Source of the DNA: Tenacibaculum caenipelagi
GTDB lineage: Bacteria > Bacteroidota > Bacteroidia > Flavobacteriales > Flavobacteriaceae
Length of the DNA: 64,000 bases
NCBI RefSeq assembly: GCF_004363005.1
Contig: NZ_SNYH01000002.1
Span: 62,001-126,000, forward strand
Direction: 5' to 3'
The notes beneath the pieces are model-generated. The model saw nothing but the letters and a program-made list of their open reading frames with translations. It did no database searches and was not told the DNA's origin. The translations under genes were made by a program, and so were the position numbers. This document shows positions 1-7,581 of this stretch, piece after piece (positions within the stretch are counted from its first letter, which is position 1; each line of letters begins with the position of its first letter).

Positions 1-481
1 GAATTTTATTTGTACACATAATTCAAGACGAAGTCATTTATCACAAGTATGGGCACAAACCATGGCACATCATTATAAAGTTTTGAATGTACATAGTTTT
101 TCTGGAGGAACTGAAGCTACTGCCATGAATTCAACAGTGGTAAAAACATTAGTTGATAACGGATTTCAAATTCAACAATTATCTAATGGAACTAATCCTA
201 TTTACGCGGTAAAGTATGCTGATAATATACCCCCTATTATAGGTTTTTCTAAAAAGTATGATGATGGTTTTAATCCAACATCAAGATTTTTCGCTATCAT
301 GACTTGTTCACAAGCTGATGAAGGATGTCCTTTTATTGCTGGTGCTGATAAAAGAGTACCCGTTACTTATGAAGACCCAAAATTATATGACGGAACATCT
401 TTAGAAAAAGAAAAATACTTAGAGCGCAGTTTAGAAATAGCTTCAGAAATGCAATATGTATTTTCCTCAATAAAACATTAA
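1..481 (+). CDS. Arsenate reductase-like low-molecular-weight protein tyrosine phosphatase, 5' truncated
   Basis: The reading frame is open from base 2, so the true start lies before the window. The first codons give NFICTHNSRRSHLS, which contains the CX5R-S phosphate-binding loop of low-molecular-weight tyrosine phosphatases and thioredoxin-coupled arsenate reductases. Further on, CSQADEGCP has two cysteines seven residues apart, the spacing of the redox shuttle pair of thioredoxin-type ArsC. The fold is therefore clear, and an arsenate reductase-like thiol mechanism is likelier than plain phosphatase activity. Substrate is not proven; no other ars gene is visible. The stop overlaps the convergent rsmG stop by about 3 bases. 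Confidence 0.85.
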   Translation, partial: NFICTHNSRRSHLSQVWAQTMAHHYKVLNVHSFSGGTEATAMNSTVVKTLVDNGFQIQQLSNGTNPIYAVKYADNIPPIIGFSKKYDDGFNPTSRFFAIMTCSQADEGCPFIAGADKRVPVTYEDPKLYDGTSLEKEKYLERSLEIASEMQYVFSSIKH

Positions 482-1107
482 CCTTTATATTTTATAGGTA
501 AATGCACCACTTTTTTTGTTTCGAAGAAATCTTCTTCAAAAAAGTTAGGTAAATCATAAATGGTGGCTTTAGGGAAATTCGCAAGTTCTTCCGTAAGGTC
601 GCCTCCTTTTAAATATAAAATTCCGTTTTTAAGTGCATGGTTTTGTTTCTTCTGCACTTTATCCTTTACCCAACGGTGAAATGTTTCCATCTGCGCTACA
701 GCTCTACTTACAATAAAATCGTAAGTCTCATCTACTTCTTCAACGCGTCCGTGAGTCGTTTTCACATTTTGTAACCCTAAGCCCTCAACCACTTCATTTA
801 CCACTTTAATTTTTTTTCCGATAGAATCTACCAAGTGAAATTGAGTTTCAGGAAATAAGATTGCCAAAGGAATTCCTGGAAAACCTCCTCCAGTACCTAC
901 ATCCATTACTTTTGCTCCAGGTTGAAACTCCATCACCTTAGCAATTCCTAGCGAATGTAAAACATGACGTAAATACAACTCATCAATATCTTTACGAGAA
1001 ACAACATTAATTTTCAAGTTCCAATCTTGGTATAATTCTTGCAACTTAGATAATTGTTCTAACTGCGTTTCTGATAAATTGTCAAAGTATTTTTTTATAA
1101 GTTCCAT
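478..1107 (-). CDS. rsmG: 16S rRNA (guanine-527-N7) methyltransferase RsmG
   Basis: This 209-residue protein methylates G527 of 16S rRNA using S-adenosylmethionine. The class I methyltransferase motif GTGGGFPG is at about residues 71-78, the acidic strand end LVDS at 92-95 and the family motif SRAVA at 134-138. Length matches the family. An exact TATTTTTG box lies about 20 nt before the ATG, which supports the start and suggests a monocistronic leftward transcript. It converges on the arsenate reductase-like gene with overlapping stop codons. Confidence 0.95.
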   Translation of the reverse strand: MELIKKYFDNLSETQLEQLSKLQELYQDWNLKINVVSRKDIDELYLRHVLHSLGIAKVMEFQPGAKVMDVGTGGGFPGIPLAILFPETQFHLVDSIGKKIKVVNEVVEGLGLQNVKTTHGRVEEVDETYDFIVSRAVAQMETFHRWVKDKVQKKQNHALKNGILYLKGGDLTEELANFPKATIYDLPNFFEEDFFETKKVVHLPIKYKG

Positions 1108-1126
1108 GAAGTGATTTTTTCCTTTG

Positions 1127-1134
1127 CAAAAATA
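1127..1134 (-). promoter_or_regulatory. -7 promoter element of rsmG (TATTTTTG)
   Basis: On the minus strand the sequence is TATTTTTG, an exact TAnnTTTG match, 19 nt before the rsmG start. This is the Bacteroidetes -7 consensus. No clear -33 TTTG was seen. Confidence 0.6.
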
Positions 1135-1225
1135 AAAAACTAATTGGTATTGTTAATTTTTATGCAAAAGATATTAATCTAGTTAAAAAGTTAGGCTTTA
1201 GCAATAACCATGAAGCAAAAACGTT

Positions 1226-1233
1226 TATTTTTG
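1226..1233 (+). promoter_or_regulatory. -7 promoter element of the desaturase gene (TATTTTTG)
   Basis: An exact TAnnTTTG match ends 19 nt before the desaturase ATG. Spacing to the start is the same as for rsmG and several other genes in this window. Confidence 0.6.
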
Positions 1234-1252
1234 CGACACAAACAAACAACAA

Positions 1253-2344
1253 ATGAAGACAGTAAACTTCTCAAGGATAGATAAAACTAAGTTTTTTAGA
1301 ACTCTAAATAAAAGAGTTAATACCTACTTTAAAGAAAACAATATTAAACGTACAGGTAACTGGAAATTATATTCCAAAGCTATAATTATGTTAGCTACTT
1401 TTATTATTCCATTCATATTAATTTTAACGATAGATATGTCGCAATGGATAAAATTAGCCCTAACTGTTTTAATGGGAATTGGAATGGCAGGAGTAGGAAT
1501 GAATGTAATGCACGATGCTAACCACGAATCTTTTTCAAGTAAAAAATGGGTAAATAAACTTTTTGGAAGTAGTATTTATATTTTAGCAGGTAACGTATAT
1601 AACTGGAAAGTACAACACAATGTATTACACCATACCTATACAAACATTCAAGATCATGATGAAGACATGGATGCTGGTAGAATTATTCGCTTTTCTAAAC
1701 ACTCACAATGGTTATGGATTCACAGGTTCCAAAAATATTACTCAATCTTTTTATACGGATTGTTAACTATTAACTGGGCAATTACCACCGATTTTAAACA
1801 AATGCATAGTTATTTAAAGCGTAAACTATCATATGGTGAATTTCCAAATCCAGCTAAAGAATGGACCAAATTAGTAGTTTCTAAAGTTATTTATTATGTA
1901 CTTTGGATTGTATTACCAATCGCAGTTATGAATGTTGCTTGGTGGAAGGTATTAATTGGATTTTTTGTAATGCACTACACTGCTGGTATTATTTTAAGTG
2001 TTGTTTTTCAATTAGCACACATTGTTCCTAAAACAGAAACTCCTTTACCTGATGAAGATGGAAATATAAAGAATACTTGGGCTATTCATCAATTATATAC
2101 CACTTCAAACTTTGCACCTAAAAACTGGTTTATTAATTTTTATACAGGTGGTTTAAATCATCAAGTAGAACACCATATTTTCCCACACATATCGCATATT
2201 CACTACGATAAATTAGCTAAAATTGTTAAAGAAACTGCTAAGGAATTTAACCTTCCTTATAACGAATACAAAACTACACGTAAAGCAGTTATCGAGCATT
2301 TTAAACATTTATCTGAATTAGGAAAAAAGCCACAATTAGCATAA
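1253..2344 (+). CDS. Membrane fatty acid desaturase
   Basis: This is a 363-residue membrane-bound di-iron desaturase that should introduce a double bond into an acyl chain, probably for membrane fluidity. All three histidine clusters are present: HDANH at 87-91, HNVLHH at 122-127 and QVEHH at 304-308. Glutamine in place of the first histidine of the third box is typical of front-end and linoleoyl-CoA type desaturases. Hydrophobic segments lie near residues 44-85 and 210-255. Unlike many eukaryotic front-end enzymes there is no fused cytochrome b5 domain, so an external electron donor is needed. Regiospecificity cannot be read from sequence. A class I aminotransferase follows 24 bp downstream. 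Confidence 0.9.
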   Translation: MKTVNFSRIDKTKFFRTLNKRVNTYFKENNIKRTGNWKLYSKAIIMLATFIIPFILILTIDMSQWIKLALTVLMGIGMAGVGMNVMHDANHESFSSKKWVNKLFGSSIYILAGNVYNWKVQHNVLHHTYTNIQDHDEDMDAGRIIRFSKHSQWLWIHRFQKYYSIFLYGLLTINWAITTDFKQMHSYLKRKLSYGEFPNPAKEWTKLVVSKVIYYVLWIVLPIAVMNVAWWKVLIGFFVMHYTAGIILSVVFQLAHIVPKTETPLPDEDGNIKNTWAIHQLYTTSNFAPKNWFINFYTGGLNHQVEHHIFPHISHIHYDKLAKIVKETAKEFNLPYNEYKTTRKAVIEHFKHLSELGKKPQLA

Positions 2345-2368
2345 ATCAACATACAACATAACAACACA

Positions 2369-3556
2369 ATGTCAAACGCATTATCAAACAGAATTAACAG
2401 TTTACCTGTATCTCAAACTTTGGCTATGGCTGCTAAAGCAAGAGAATTGAAAGCTGAGGGTAGAGATATTATCAGTTTAAGTTTAGGAGAACCAGATTTT
2501 AACACTCCTGATTTTATTAAAGATGCTGCTATTGAAGCCATTAATCAAAATTACAACGCTTATACTCCAGTTGACGGATATGTAGAGTTAAAAGAAGCTA
2601 TTTGCGAAAAGTTTAAACGCGATAACAACTTAACATACAACCCAAATCAAATAGTAGTTTCTACAGGAGCAAAGCAATCAATTGCTAATGTAGCTCAAGT
2701 ATTATTAAACCCTGGTGATGAAGTGTTATTACCAGCACCATATTGGGTAAGTTATTCTGCTATCGCTACTTTATGCGAAGCAACCTATACAGAAATTCCT
2801 TCTTCTATTGAAAATGATTTTAAAATCACTCCAGAACAATTAGAAGCTGCTATTTCACCAAAAACAAAAATGATTTTCTTTAACTCGCCAAATAACCCGA
2901 GTGGAACAATTTATAGCGAAGAAGAATATCGTGCTTTGGCTAAAGTATTAGAAAAATATCCAGATATTTATATTTTATCCGATGAAATTTACGAGCATAT
3001 CAACTACGGAACGAAACCGTTTAGTTTTGCTGCTATAGAAAACATGTATGATCGTACTATTACTGTTAACGGGTTAGCAAAAGCTTTTGCCATGACGGGA
3101 TGGAGGATTGGTTACATAGGAGCTCCTGAGTGGATTGCTAAAGCGTGTACAAAAATGCAAGGTCAAATTACTTCAGGAACTAACTGTATTGCACAACGTG
3201 CTGCAATTACTGCCGTAAAAGCATCTCCTGAAAAGGTACAATACATGGTAGATGAGTTTAAAAACCGTAGAGATTTAGTATTACAGTTATTAGGTGAAAT
3301 CGACGGATTTAAATTAAACGTACCTGAAGGTGCCTTTTATATTTTCCCAAACATTTCTGATTTCTTTGGAAAAACTATCCGCGGAAAAGAAATTAAAGAT
3401 GCCAACGATTTTTCTATGTTATTGTTAGAAGAAGCAAATGTAGCTACAGTAACAGGTGAGGCTTTTGGTGCTCCAAACTGTGTACGCTTATCGTATGCTG
3501 CTTCTGAGTTACAATTACGAGAAGCTATCAAAAGAATTAAAGAAGTTCTAAGTTAA
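2369..3556 (+). CDS. Class I/II pyridoxal-phosphate aminotransferase, aspartate aminotransferase type
   Basis: This 395-residue protein is a fold type I aminotransferase, best matched to prokaryotic aspartate aminotransferases of subgroup Ib. The Schiff-base lysine is K238 in NGLAKAFAMTGWRIGY. SPNNPSGT (173-180) and DEIYEH (205-210) supply the cofactor-contacting asparagine, aspartate and tyrosine, and an arginine near the end (CVRLSYA) fits the substrate carboxylate contact. Aspartate is the likeliest amino donor, but closely related enzymes use other amino acids or prephenate. A strong palindromic terminator follows the stop. Confidence 0.9.
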   Translation: MSNALSNRINSLPVSQTLAMAAKARELKAEGRDIISLSLGEPDFNTPDFIKDAAIEAINQNYNAYTPVDGYVELKEAICEKFKRDNNLTYNPNQIVVSTGAKQSIANVAQVLLNPGDEVLLPAPYWVSYSAIATLCEATYTEIPSSIENDFKITPEQLEAAISPKTKMIFFNSPNNPSGTIYSEEEYRALAKVLEKYPDIYILSDEIYEHINYGTKPFSFAAIENMYDRTITVNGLAKAFAMTGWRIGYIGAPEWIAKACTKMQGQITSGTNCIAQRAAITAVKASPEKVQYMVDEFKNRRDLVLQLLGEIDGFKLNVPEGAFYIFPNISDFFGKTIRGKEIKDANDFSMLLLEEANVATVTGEAFGAPNCVRLSYAASELQLREAIKRIKEVLS

Positions 3557-3580
3557 TTAACTTAAACAGTCAAGTATAAA

Positions 3581-3610
3581 AAAATCCGTAAGAAATTTCT
3601 TACGGATTTT
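3581..3610 (+). terminator. Rho-independent terminator after the aminotransferase gene
   Basis: A perfect 30-base palindrome (arms AAAATCCGTAAGAAA and its complement) is followed by TGTTTT. It lies 25 bp after the aminotransferase stop and can act in both directions. Confidence 0.85.
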
Positions 3611-3622
3611 TGTTTTCTATAA

Positions 3623-3662
3623 GTCATCGATTTCGAATCGAGAACAACGAGTGAGAAATCTC
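3623..3662. repeat. Short intergenic repeat-like element
   Basis: The sequence GTCATCGATTTCGAATCGAG continues into AACAACGAGTGAGAAATCTC. It contains nested palindromic words (TCGATTTCGAATCGA) and resembles dispersed intergenic repeats of Bacteroidetes genomes that begin with GTCAT and end in AATCTC. Only one copy of this subtype is visible here, so the repeat status is an inference. Confidence 0.4.
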
Positions 3663-3693
3663 ATACATTGAAGTCTCTACTTTGAAACCTATA

Positions 3694-4173
3694 TTAAAAA
3701 GGGACTTTTAATTTTCTAACTTTCTTCTTTTTAGGCTTCTTTAAGTACAATGTTTTTTTGTTATAGTCGATAAATGCTTTTCCTGCTTCTAAAATATCTG
3801 CTCCTATAATTCCATCTACCTCATCAGCATCATGTTGTTTTAAAGCAGTATTTACATGAGTTAAATCAAACAACACCAAATCACATTGATTGTCTCTCCA
3901 TTTCCCTATTACCAATGAATTATTTTCAGACTTATGCGTATCCATATCCGTCGCTCCAGCTCCAGCCGCTTTTACATCACTTTCTTCAGAAATAAGTTTA
4001 AAACGCTCAATTAAATCCAATCCAACACAAGAATTAGACGCTCCGGTATCTAGAATAAAGGTTCCCTTTACCCCATTTATTTCAGCAGTTAACTCCAAGT
4101 GGTTTGTCACCATTTTTTTGAGTTTTATTTTGATGTATTTCTTTTTTCGTAATACTTTTTTCAAACTTGCCAT
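3694..4173 (-). CDS. Retropepsin-like aspartic protease family protein
   Basis: From the chosen start the protein has 159 residues. The active-site motif LDTGAS is at 41-46, followed by the hydrophobic-hydrophobic-glycine motif IIGADIL near residue 120, both diagnostic of single-domain retropepsin-like proteases that work as dimers. The N-terminus is short and very basic, with no signal peptide. The open frame extends to 4302, but the extension is the translation of the 4199-4265 repeat, and a TATTTTTG box sits 17 nt before the ATG at 4173, so the short form is preferred. The natural substrate is unknown. Confidence 0.8.
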   Translation of the reverse strand: MASLKKVLRKKKYIKIKLKKMVTNHLELTAEINGVKGTFILDTGASNSCVGLDLIERFKLISEESDVKAAGAGATDMDTHKSENNSLVIGKWRDNQCDLVLFDLTHVNTALKQHDADEVDGIIGADILEAGKAFIDYNKKTLYLKKPKKKKVRKLKVPF

Positions 4174-4189
4174 TTCTTGTACTTTTGCA

Positions 4190-4197
4190 CAAAAATA
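4190..4197 (-). promoter_or_regulatory. -7 promoter element of the aspartic protease gene (TATTTTTG)
   Basis: This exact TAnnTTTG match on the minus strand is 16 nt before ATG 4173. It lies inside the longest open frame, so it decides the start in favour of 4173. Confidence 0.55.
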
Positions 4198-4198
4198 C

Positions 4199-4265
4199 GT
4201 CATTACGAACAAAGTAAAGTAATCTTTATAAACAGATTGCTTCGTCATTACTTCCTCGCAATGAC
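4199..4265. repeat. Interspersed short inverted-repeat element, copy 1
   Basis: A 67-bp element begins GTCATTACGA and ends TCGCAATGAC, nearly perfect 10-bp terminal inverted repeats. It contains the inner words AAGTAATCTTTATAAACAG and GCTTCGTCATTAC. A diverged relative is at 6151-6219 with the same ends. This is a non-coding dispersed repeat of the kind common between Bacteroidetes genes. It sits 13 bp before the tatD start, so it forms part of that leader. Confidence 0.7.
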
Positions 4266-4278
4266 ATAATAACAAAAA

Positions 4279-5043
4279 ATGATAACCGATACACATACCC
4301 ACTTATACTCAAGCCAATTTGATGAAGACAGAAATGAAATGATACAACGCGCAAAAGATGCTGGGGTTTCTCGTTTCTTTATTCCTGCTATTGATAGTTC
4401 TTACACTGAACGTATGTTCGATTTAGAAAAAAACTACCCGAACGATGTATTTTTGATGATGGGGTTACATCCAACTTCAGTAAAAGAAAACTACCAAGAA
4501 GAGTTAGCGCACGTAAAAGAATGGTTAGACAAACGTGATTTTTACGCAATTGGTGAAATTGGTATCGATTTGTATTGGGATAAAACTTTTTTACCACAAC
4601 AGCAAGAAGCTTTTCGTACACAAATTCAATGGGCAAAAGAAAAAAAACTACCGATTGTCATCCATTGTCGTGATGCTTTTGATGAAATTTTTGAAGTTTT
4701 AGAAACAGAAAAAGGAGCCAATTTATTCGGAATTTTTCACTGCTTTACTGGAACCTTAGAACAAGCCAAAAAAGCAATTTCATACAATATGAAATTAGGA
4801 ATTGGTGGTGTAGCCACTTTTAAAAACGGAAAAATTGACCAATTTTTAAATCAAATAGACATCAAGCATATTGTCTTAGAAACGGATTCTCCATACTTAG
4901 CACCCACTCCTTACCGCGGCAAACGTAATGAAAGTAGTTATATTACTCAGGTTGTAGATAAGTTAGTAGACATTTATGGATTGACTTTCCAAGAAATTTC
5001 AGAAATTACAACAGAGAACTCTAAAGAAGTTTTTGGTGTTTAG
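4279..5043 (+). CDS. tatD: TatD family metal-dependent hydrolase (DNase)
   Basis: This is a 254-residue TIM-barrel amidohydrolase-fold metalloenzyme of the TatD/YcfH family, a 3'-5' nuclease type implicated in DNA repair and D-Tyr-tRNA-independent quality control. Metal ligands appear in order: H6 and H8 (DTHTH), the glutamate of GEIGID, HCRDA, HCFTG and ETDSPYLAP. Length is normal for the family. The start follows directly after the interspersed repeat. The stop overlaps the alternative start of the next gene, suggesting a shared rightward transcript with it and ogt. Confidence 0.93.
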   Translation: MITDTHTHLYSSQFDEDRNEMIQRAKDAGVSRFFIPAIDSSYTERMFDLEKNYPNDVFLMMGLHPTSVKENYQEELAHVKEWLDKRDFYAIGEIGIDLYWDKTFLPQQQEAFRTQIQWAKEKKLPIVIHCRDAFDEIFEVLETEKGANLFGIFHCFTGTLEQAKKAISYNMKLGIGGVATFKNGKIDQFLNQIDIKHIVLETDSPYLAPTPYRGKRNESSYITQVVDKLVDIYGLTFQEISEITTENSKEVFGV

Positions 5044-5647
5044 AAAATTACTCCGTCAAGATTTAATATTTTTAATTTTAATATTATCTTATATAATATT
5101 AAAATTTTCAAGAAGTAATGAAGATTATCTACATGAAAATTTAGATAAAGAGGGTGTCAGAAGTGTAGCTTTAATGACAGACATTTCTTCGGTCAAAACA
5201 AGAACCTATGTACATTACAAATACTCTGTTGGTGGAAAAATTTACAATGGTTCTCAAAAAATTCAAGAAAACAGCCTCCTTCCTGAAAAACTTGGGTTTT
5301 ATCCCATTCTTTATAGTCTAGAAAAAAATAATGTAAGTAAGCTATTATTAACAGAAAAACCTCTAAACCCAAAAAAATTTATTAATGATGGAGTTTATGT
5401 TAATGGAAAAATAACAAAGGTTTTAGAAGGGCATTATCCAGCTTTAGACTTTTATATTAGTTATAATTTTAATAATCAAGATTTTTCTTTTAGAACCAGA
5501 CTTCATAAGGATAGTATAAATTGTAGTATTTTAGAAGACTGTAAAAACAAAAAAATAATTCGAATAAAAGTTTCAAAAGAGTACCCTTTTTTCAACGATT
5601 TGTATTTTAAAAGCTCAGATAGACAAAGAAAAAACATCAACAGTTAG
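5033..5647 (+). CDS. Hypothetical protein, one N-terminal membrane segment
   Basis: I do not recognise this 204-residue protein. It starts at TTG 5033 or GTG 5036, inside the end of tatD, and there is no nearby ATG, so it is probably translationally coupled. Residues about 10-25 form a membrane anchor. The rest looks like two successive beta-rich modules: the first contains HYKYSVGGKIYNGSQK (about 61-76) and ends with FYPILYSLEKNNVSKLLL, the second contains FYISYNFNNQDFSFRT and ends with KVSKEYPFFNDLYF. The pattern resembles an exported domain duplicated within one chain. Function is unknown. Base composition is even more AT-rich than its neighbours. Confidence 0.65.
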   Translation: MVFRKLLRQDLIFLILILSYIILKFSRSNEDYLHENLDKEGVRSVALMTDISSVKTRTYVHYKYSVGGKIYNGSQKIQENSLLPEKLGFYPILYSLEKNNVSKLLLTEKPLNPKKFINDGVYVNGKITKVLEGHYPALDFYISYNFNNQDFSFRTRLHKDSINCSILEDCKNKKIIRIKVSKEYPFFNDLYFKSSDRQRKNINS

Positions 5648-5653
5648 ATTAAA

Positions 5654-6145
5654 TTGAACTTACAAACCACATATTATAAAACCCCTATCGGTACTGCTAA
5701 AATTGAAGGTGATGAAAACGGAATTCAATCGATTTCTGTTTTAGATGAAGACACCTCAACTCCAATCAGTACTCAAAAAGATGTTCCTGCTTGTTTACAA
5801 GAATGTGTTACCCAACTAAAGGAATATTTTACTGGAACAAGAACAGTGTTTGATATAAAATTGAATCCACAGGGAACAACCTTTCAACAATCAGTTTGGA
5901 AAGAATTACTTAACATTCCTTTTGGAAGTACCAGAACGTATTTAGAACAAACCAAACAACTAGGGGATGTAAAAGCGATTCGCGCTGTAGCCTCTGCTAA
6001 CGGTAAAAATCCTATTTGGATAATAATTCCGTGTCACAGAGTTATTGGTTCTGATGGTTCCTTAACAGGATATGCAGGTGGTGTTTGGCGTAAAAAGTGG
6101 TTATTAGAACACGAAAGTGGAGCAAAACAACAAACATTGTTCTGA
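5654..6145 (+). CDS. ogt: Methylated-DNA--protein-cysteine S-methyltransferase
   Basis: This 163-residue DNA repair protein removes O6-alkyl groups from guanine by transfer to its own cysteine. The active site IIPCHRV places the acceptor at C127, and the following GSLTGYAGG helps flip the base. Length agrees with Ogt-type single-domain enzymes. The start is a TTG at 5654, six bases after the preceding stop; no ATG is available before conserved residues. The gene probably belongs to the tatD transcript. Confidence 0.92.
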   Translation: MNLQTTYYKTPIGTAKIEGDENGIQSISVLDEDTSTPISTQKDVPACLQECVTQLKEYFTGTRTVFDIKLNPQGTTFQQSVWKELLNIPFGSTRTYLEQTKQLGDVKAIRAVASANGKNPIWIIIPCHRVIGSDGSLTGYAGGVWRKKWLLEHESGAKQQTLF

Positions 6146-6150
6146 TTGTC

Positions 6151-6219
6151 GTCATTACGAACTTCGAGATGAAGTAATCTTTTGTCGAGATTATTTCGTT
6201 ATTCAACTCCTCGTAATGA
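6151..6219. repeat. Interspersed short inverted-repeat element, copy 2
   Basis: A 69-bp element begins GTCATTACGA and ends TCGTAATGA, with GAAGTAATCTTTTGTC inside. Ends and inner word match the element at 4199-4265, with a divergent centre. It fills the gap between the convergent ogt and tadA genes and may fold into a hairpin that stops transcription from both sides. Confidence 0.65.
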
Positions 6220-6225
6220 AGATTA

Positions 6226-6672
6226 TTAATTTAAGTTTCGCTTTTCTATAAAAAACTTCTTCAGTAAAAACCCGCATTCTTCTTCTAAAACCCCAGATAC
6301 TACTTTCGTTTTTGGATGTAATTTAGTTTGCAATACAGAAAAACCTAGTTTCGGTTCACTCGCTCCATACACTATCTTCCCTATCTGTGTCCAGTAACTT
6401 GCCCCAGCACACATCTGACAAGGCTCTAGCGTAACATACAACGTGCAATCTTTTAAATATTTTCCGCCTAAAAAATCTGCCGCTGCTGTAAATGCTTGCA
6501 TTTCTGCATGCGCAGTAACATCTGTTAACAATTCTGTTAAGTTATGTGTTCTAGCTATAATCTGATTATTAAAAACAATTACAGCACCCACCGGAACCTC
6601 TCCTTTATCAAAAGCGATTTCGGCTTCCTGTAAGGCTTTTTTCATAAAGTAGACATCATCAAACGGATTCAT
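6226..6672 (-). CDS. tadA: tRNA-specific adenosine deaminase TadA
   Basis: This 148-residue zinc deaminase converts A34 to inosine in tRNA-Arg(ACG). The catalytic signature is complete: HAE at 55-57 and PCQMC at 84-88 supply the zinc ligands and proton-shuttling glutamate. The open frame runs up to 6756, but the preferred start is ATG 6672 (MNPFDDVYFM), because family members begin about there and a TACATTTG promoter box lies at 6700-6707, inside the extension. Confidence 0.93.
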   Translation of the reverse strand: MNPFDDVYFMKKALQEAEIAFDKGEVPVGAVIVFNNQIIARTHNLTELLTDVTAHAEMQAFTAAADFLGGKYLKDCTLYVTLEPCQMCAGASYWTQIGKIVYGASEPKLGFSVLQTKLHPKTKVVSGVLEEECGFLLKKFFIEKRNLN

Positions 6673-6696
6673 ATACGTGGGTTTATGCAAGTTCTT

Positions 6697-6721
6697 AAAC
6701 AAATGTAGCCAAAATTTGTTT
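6697..6721. promoter_or_regulatory. tadA promoter with overlapping palindrome
   Basis: On the minus strand TACATTTG (6700-6707) is an exact TAnnTTTG box 28 nt before tadA. The arms AAACAAAT (6697-6704) and ATTTGTTT (6714-6721) form an 8-bp palindrome with a 9-bp spacer overlapping it. The divergent lpxH side has the weaker box TATTTTTA at 6745-6752, with a TTTG 22 bp upstream of it. Confidence 0.5.
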
Positions 6722-6766
6722 GTGCTAACTCTGAGTAAAATACTTATTTTTACCAAAATTTACGAT

Positions 6767-7534
6767 TTGATTTCAATCAACACTTCTGACAATAAAAAAG
6801 TTTATTTTGCTTCTGATCAACATTTAGGAGCTCCTACTTCTGAAGCTAGTTTTCCTCGTGAACAAAAATTTGTTGCGTGGTTAAACAAAGTTAAAGAAGA
6901 TGCTGAGGCTATTTTTATTCTAGGTGATTTATTCGATTTTTGGTTCGAATACAAAACTGTAGTTCCTAAAGGCTTTGTGCGCGTTCTAGGTAAGCTCGCA
7001 GAAATAAAAGACAGTGGCATTCCTATTTACTTTTTTGTTGGAAATCACGACCTATGGATGCATGATTATTTTGAAAAGGAATTAAACATTCCTGTATACC
7101 ACTCTCCTCAAGAATTCAAAATCAATAACAAGCTGTTTTTAATTGGTCATGGTGATGGATTAGGCCCAGGAGATAAAGGGTATAAACGTATGAAAAAGGT
7201 ATTTACTTTTCCTTTATTTCAATGGCTATTTCGCTGGTTACATCCAGATTTAGGTGTTCGATTAGGACAGTATATGTCAGTTAAGAACAAATTAATTTCT
7301 GGTGATGAAGATGCTAAGTTTTTAGGAGAAGATAACGAATGGTTAGTGCAGTATTGCAAACGTAAACTAGAAGCTAAACACTACGATTATTTTGTGTTTG
7401 GACATCGACATCTTCCTTTAGAAATTCAACTTAAAGAAAATAGTACTTATTTGAATACTGGTGATTGGATTCAATATTTTACATATGCTGTTTTTGAAAA
7501 AGATAAATTAGTTTTAAAAGAATACAACTCATAA
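6767..7534 (+). CDS. lpxH: UDP-2,3-diacylglucosamine diphosphatase-type metallophosphoesterase (LpxH-like)
   Basis: The protein hydrolyses UDP-2,3-diacylglucosamine to lipid X in lipid A synthesis, judging by the LpxH-like calcineurin-fold motifs: DQHLG, GDLFDFWFE, GNHD, GHGDG and GHRH, together covering the di-metal site. From TTG 6767 it has 255 residues and starts MISINTSDNKK, which fits the family. A longer frame from ATG 6677 exists, but it would cross the tadA promoter. The bidirectional terminator at 7535 follows directly. LpxH versus a related YbbF-type phosphatase cannot be fully separated by eye. Confidence 0.85.
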   Translation: MISINTSDNKKVYFASDQHLGAPTSEASFPREQKFVAWLNKVKEDAEAIFILGDLFDFWFEYKTVVPKGFVRVLGKLAEIKDSGIPIYFFVGNHDLWMHDYFEKELNIPVYHSPQEFKINNKLFLIGHGDGLGPGDKGYKRMKKVFTFPLFQWLFRWLHPDLGVRLGQYMSVKNKLISGDEDAKFLGEDNEWLVQYCKRKLEAKHYDYFVFGHRHLPLEIQLKENSTYLNTGDWIQYFTYAVFEKDKLVLKEYNS

Positions 7535-7561
7535 AAAAAGCACCTCTTTAAGGTGCTTTTT
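7535..7561. terminator. Bidirectional terminator between lpxH and the first TonB receptor
   Basis: The stem AGCACCT/AGGTGCT with a 5-base loop is flanked by A-run and T-run. It serves the convergent lpxH and receptor genes. Confidence 0.85.
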
Positions 7562-7581
7562 CGGTTATCAAATAATTAAGC

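Noticed and set aside
3890..4222. Plus-strand frame of 110 residues over the aspartic protease gene
   Set aside because: Antisense of the protease gene and the repeat, with no promoter or family pattern.
6677..6766. Extended N-terminus of lpxH from ATG 6677
   Set aside because: It crosses the tadA promoter and adds residues not typical of the family, so TTG 6767 is preferred.
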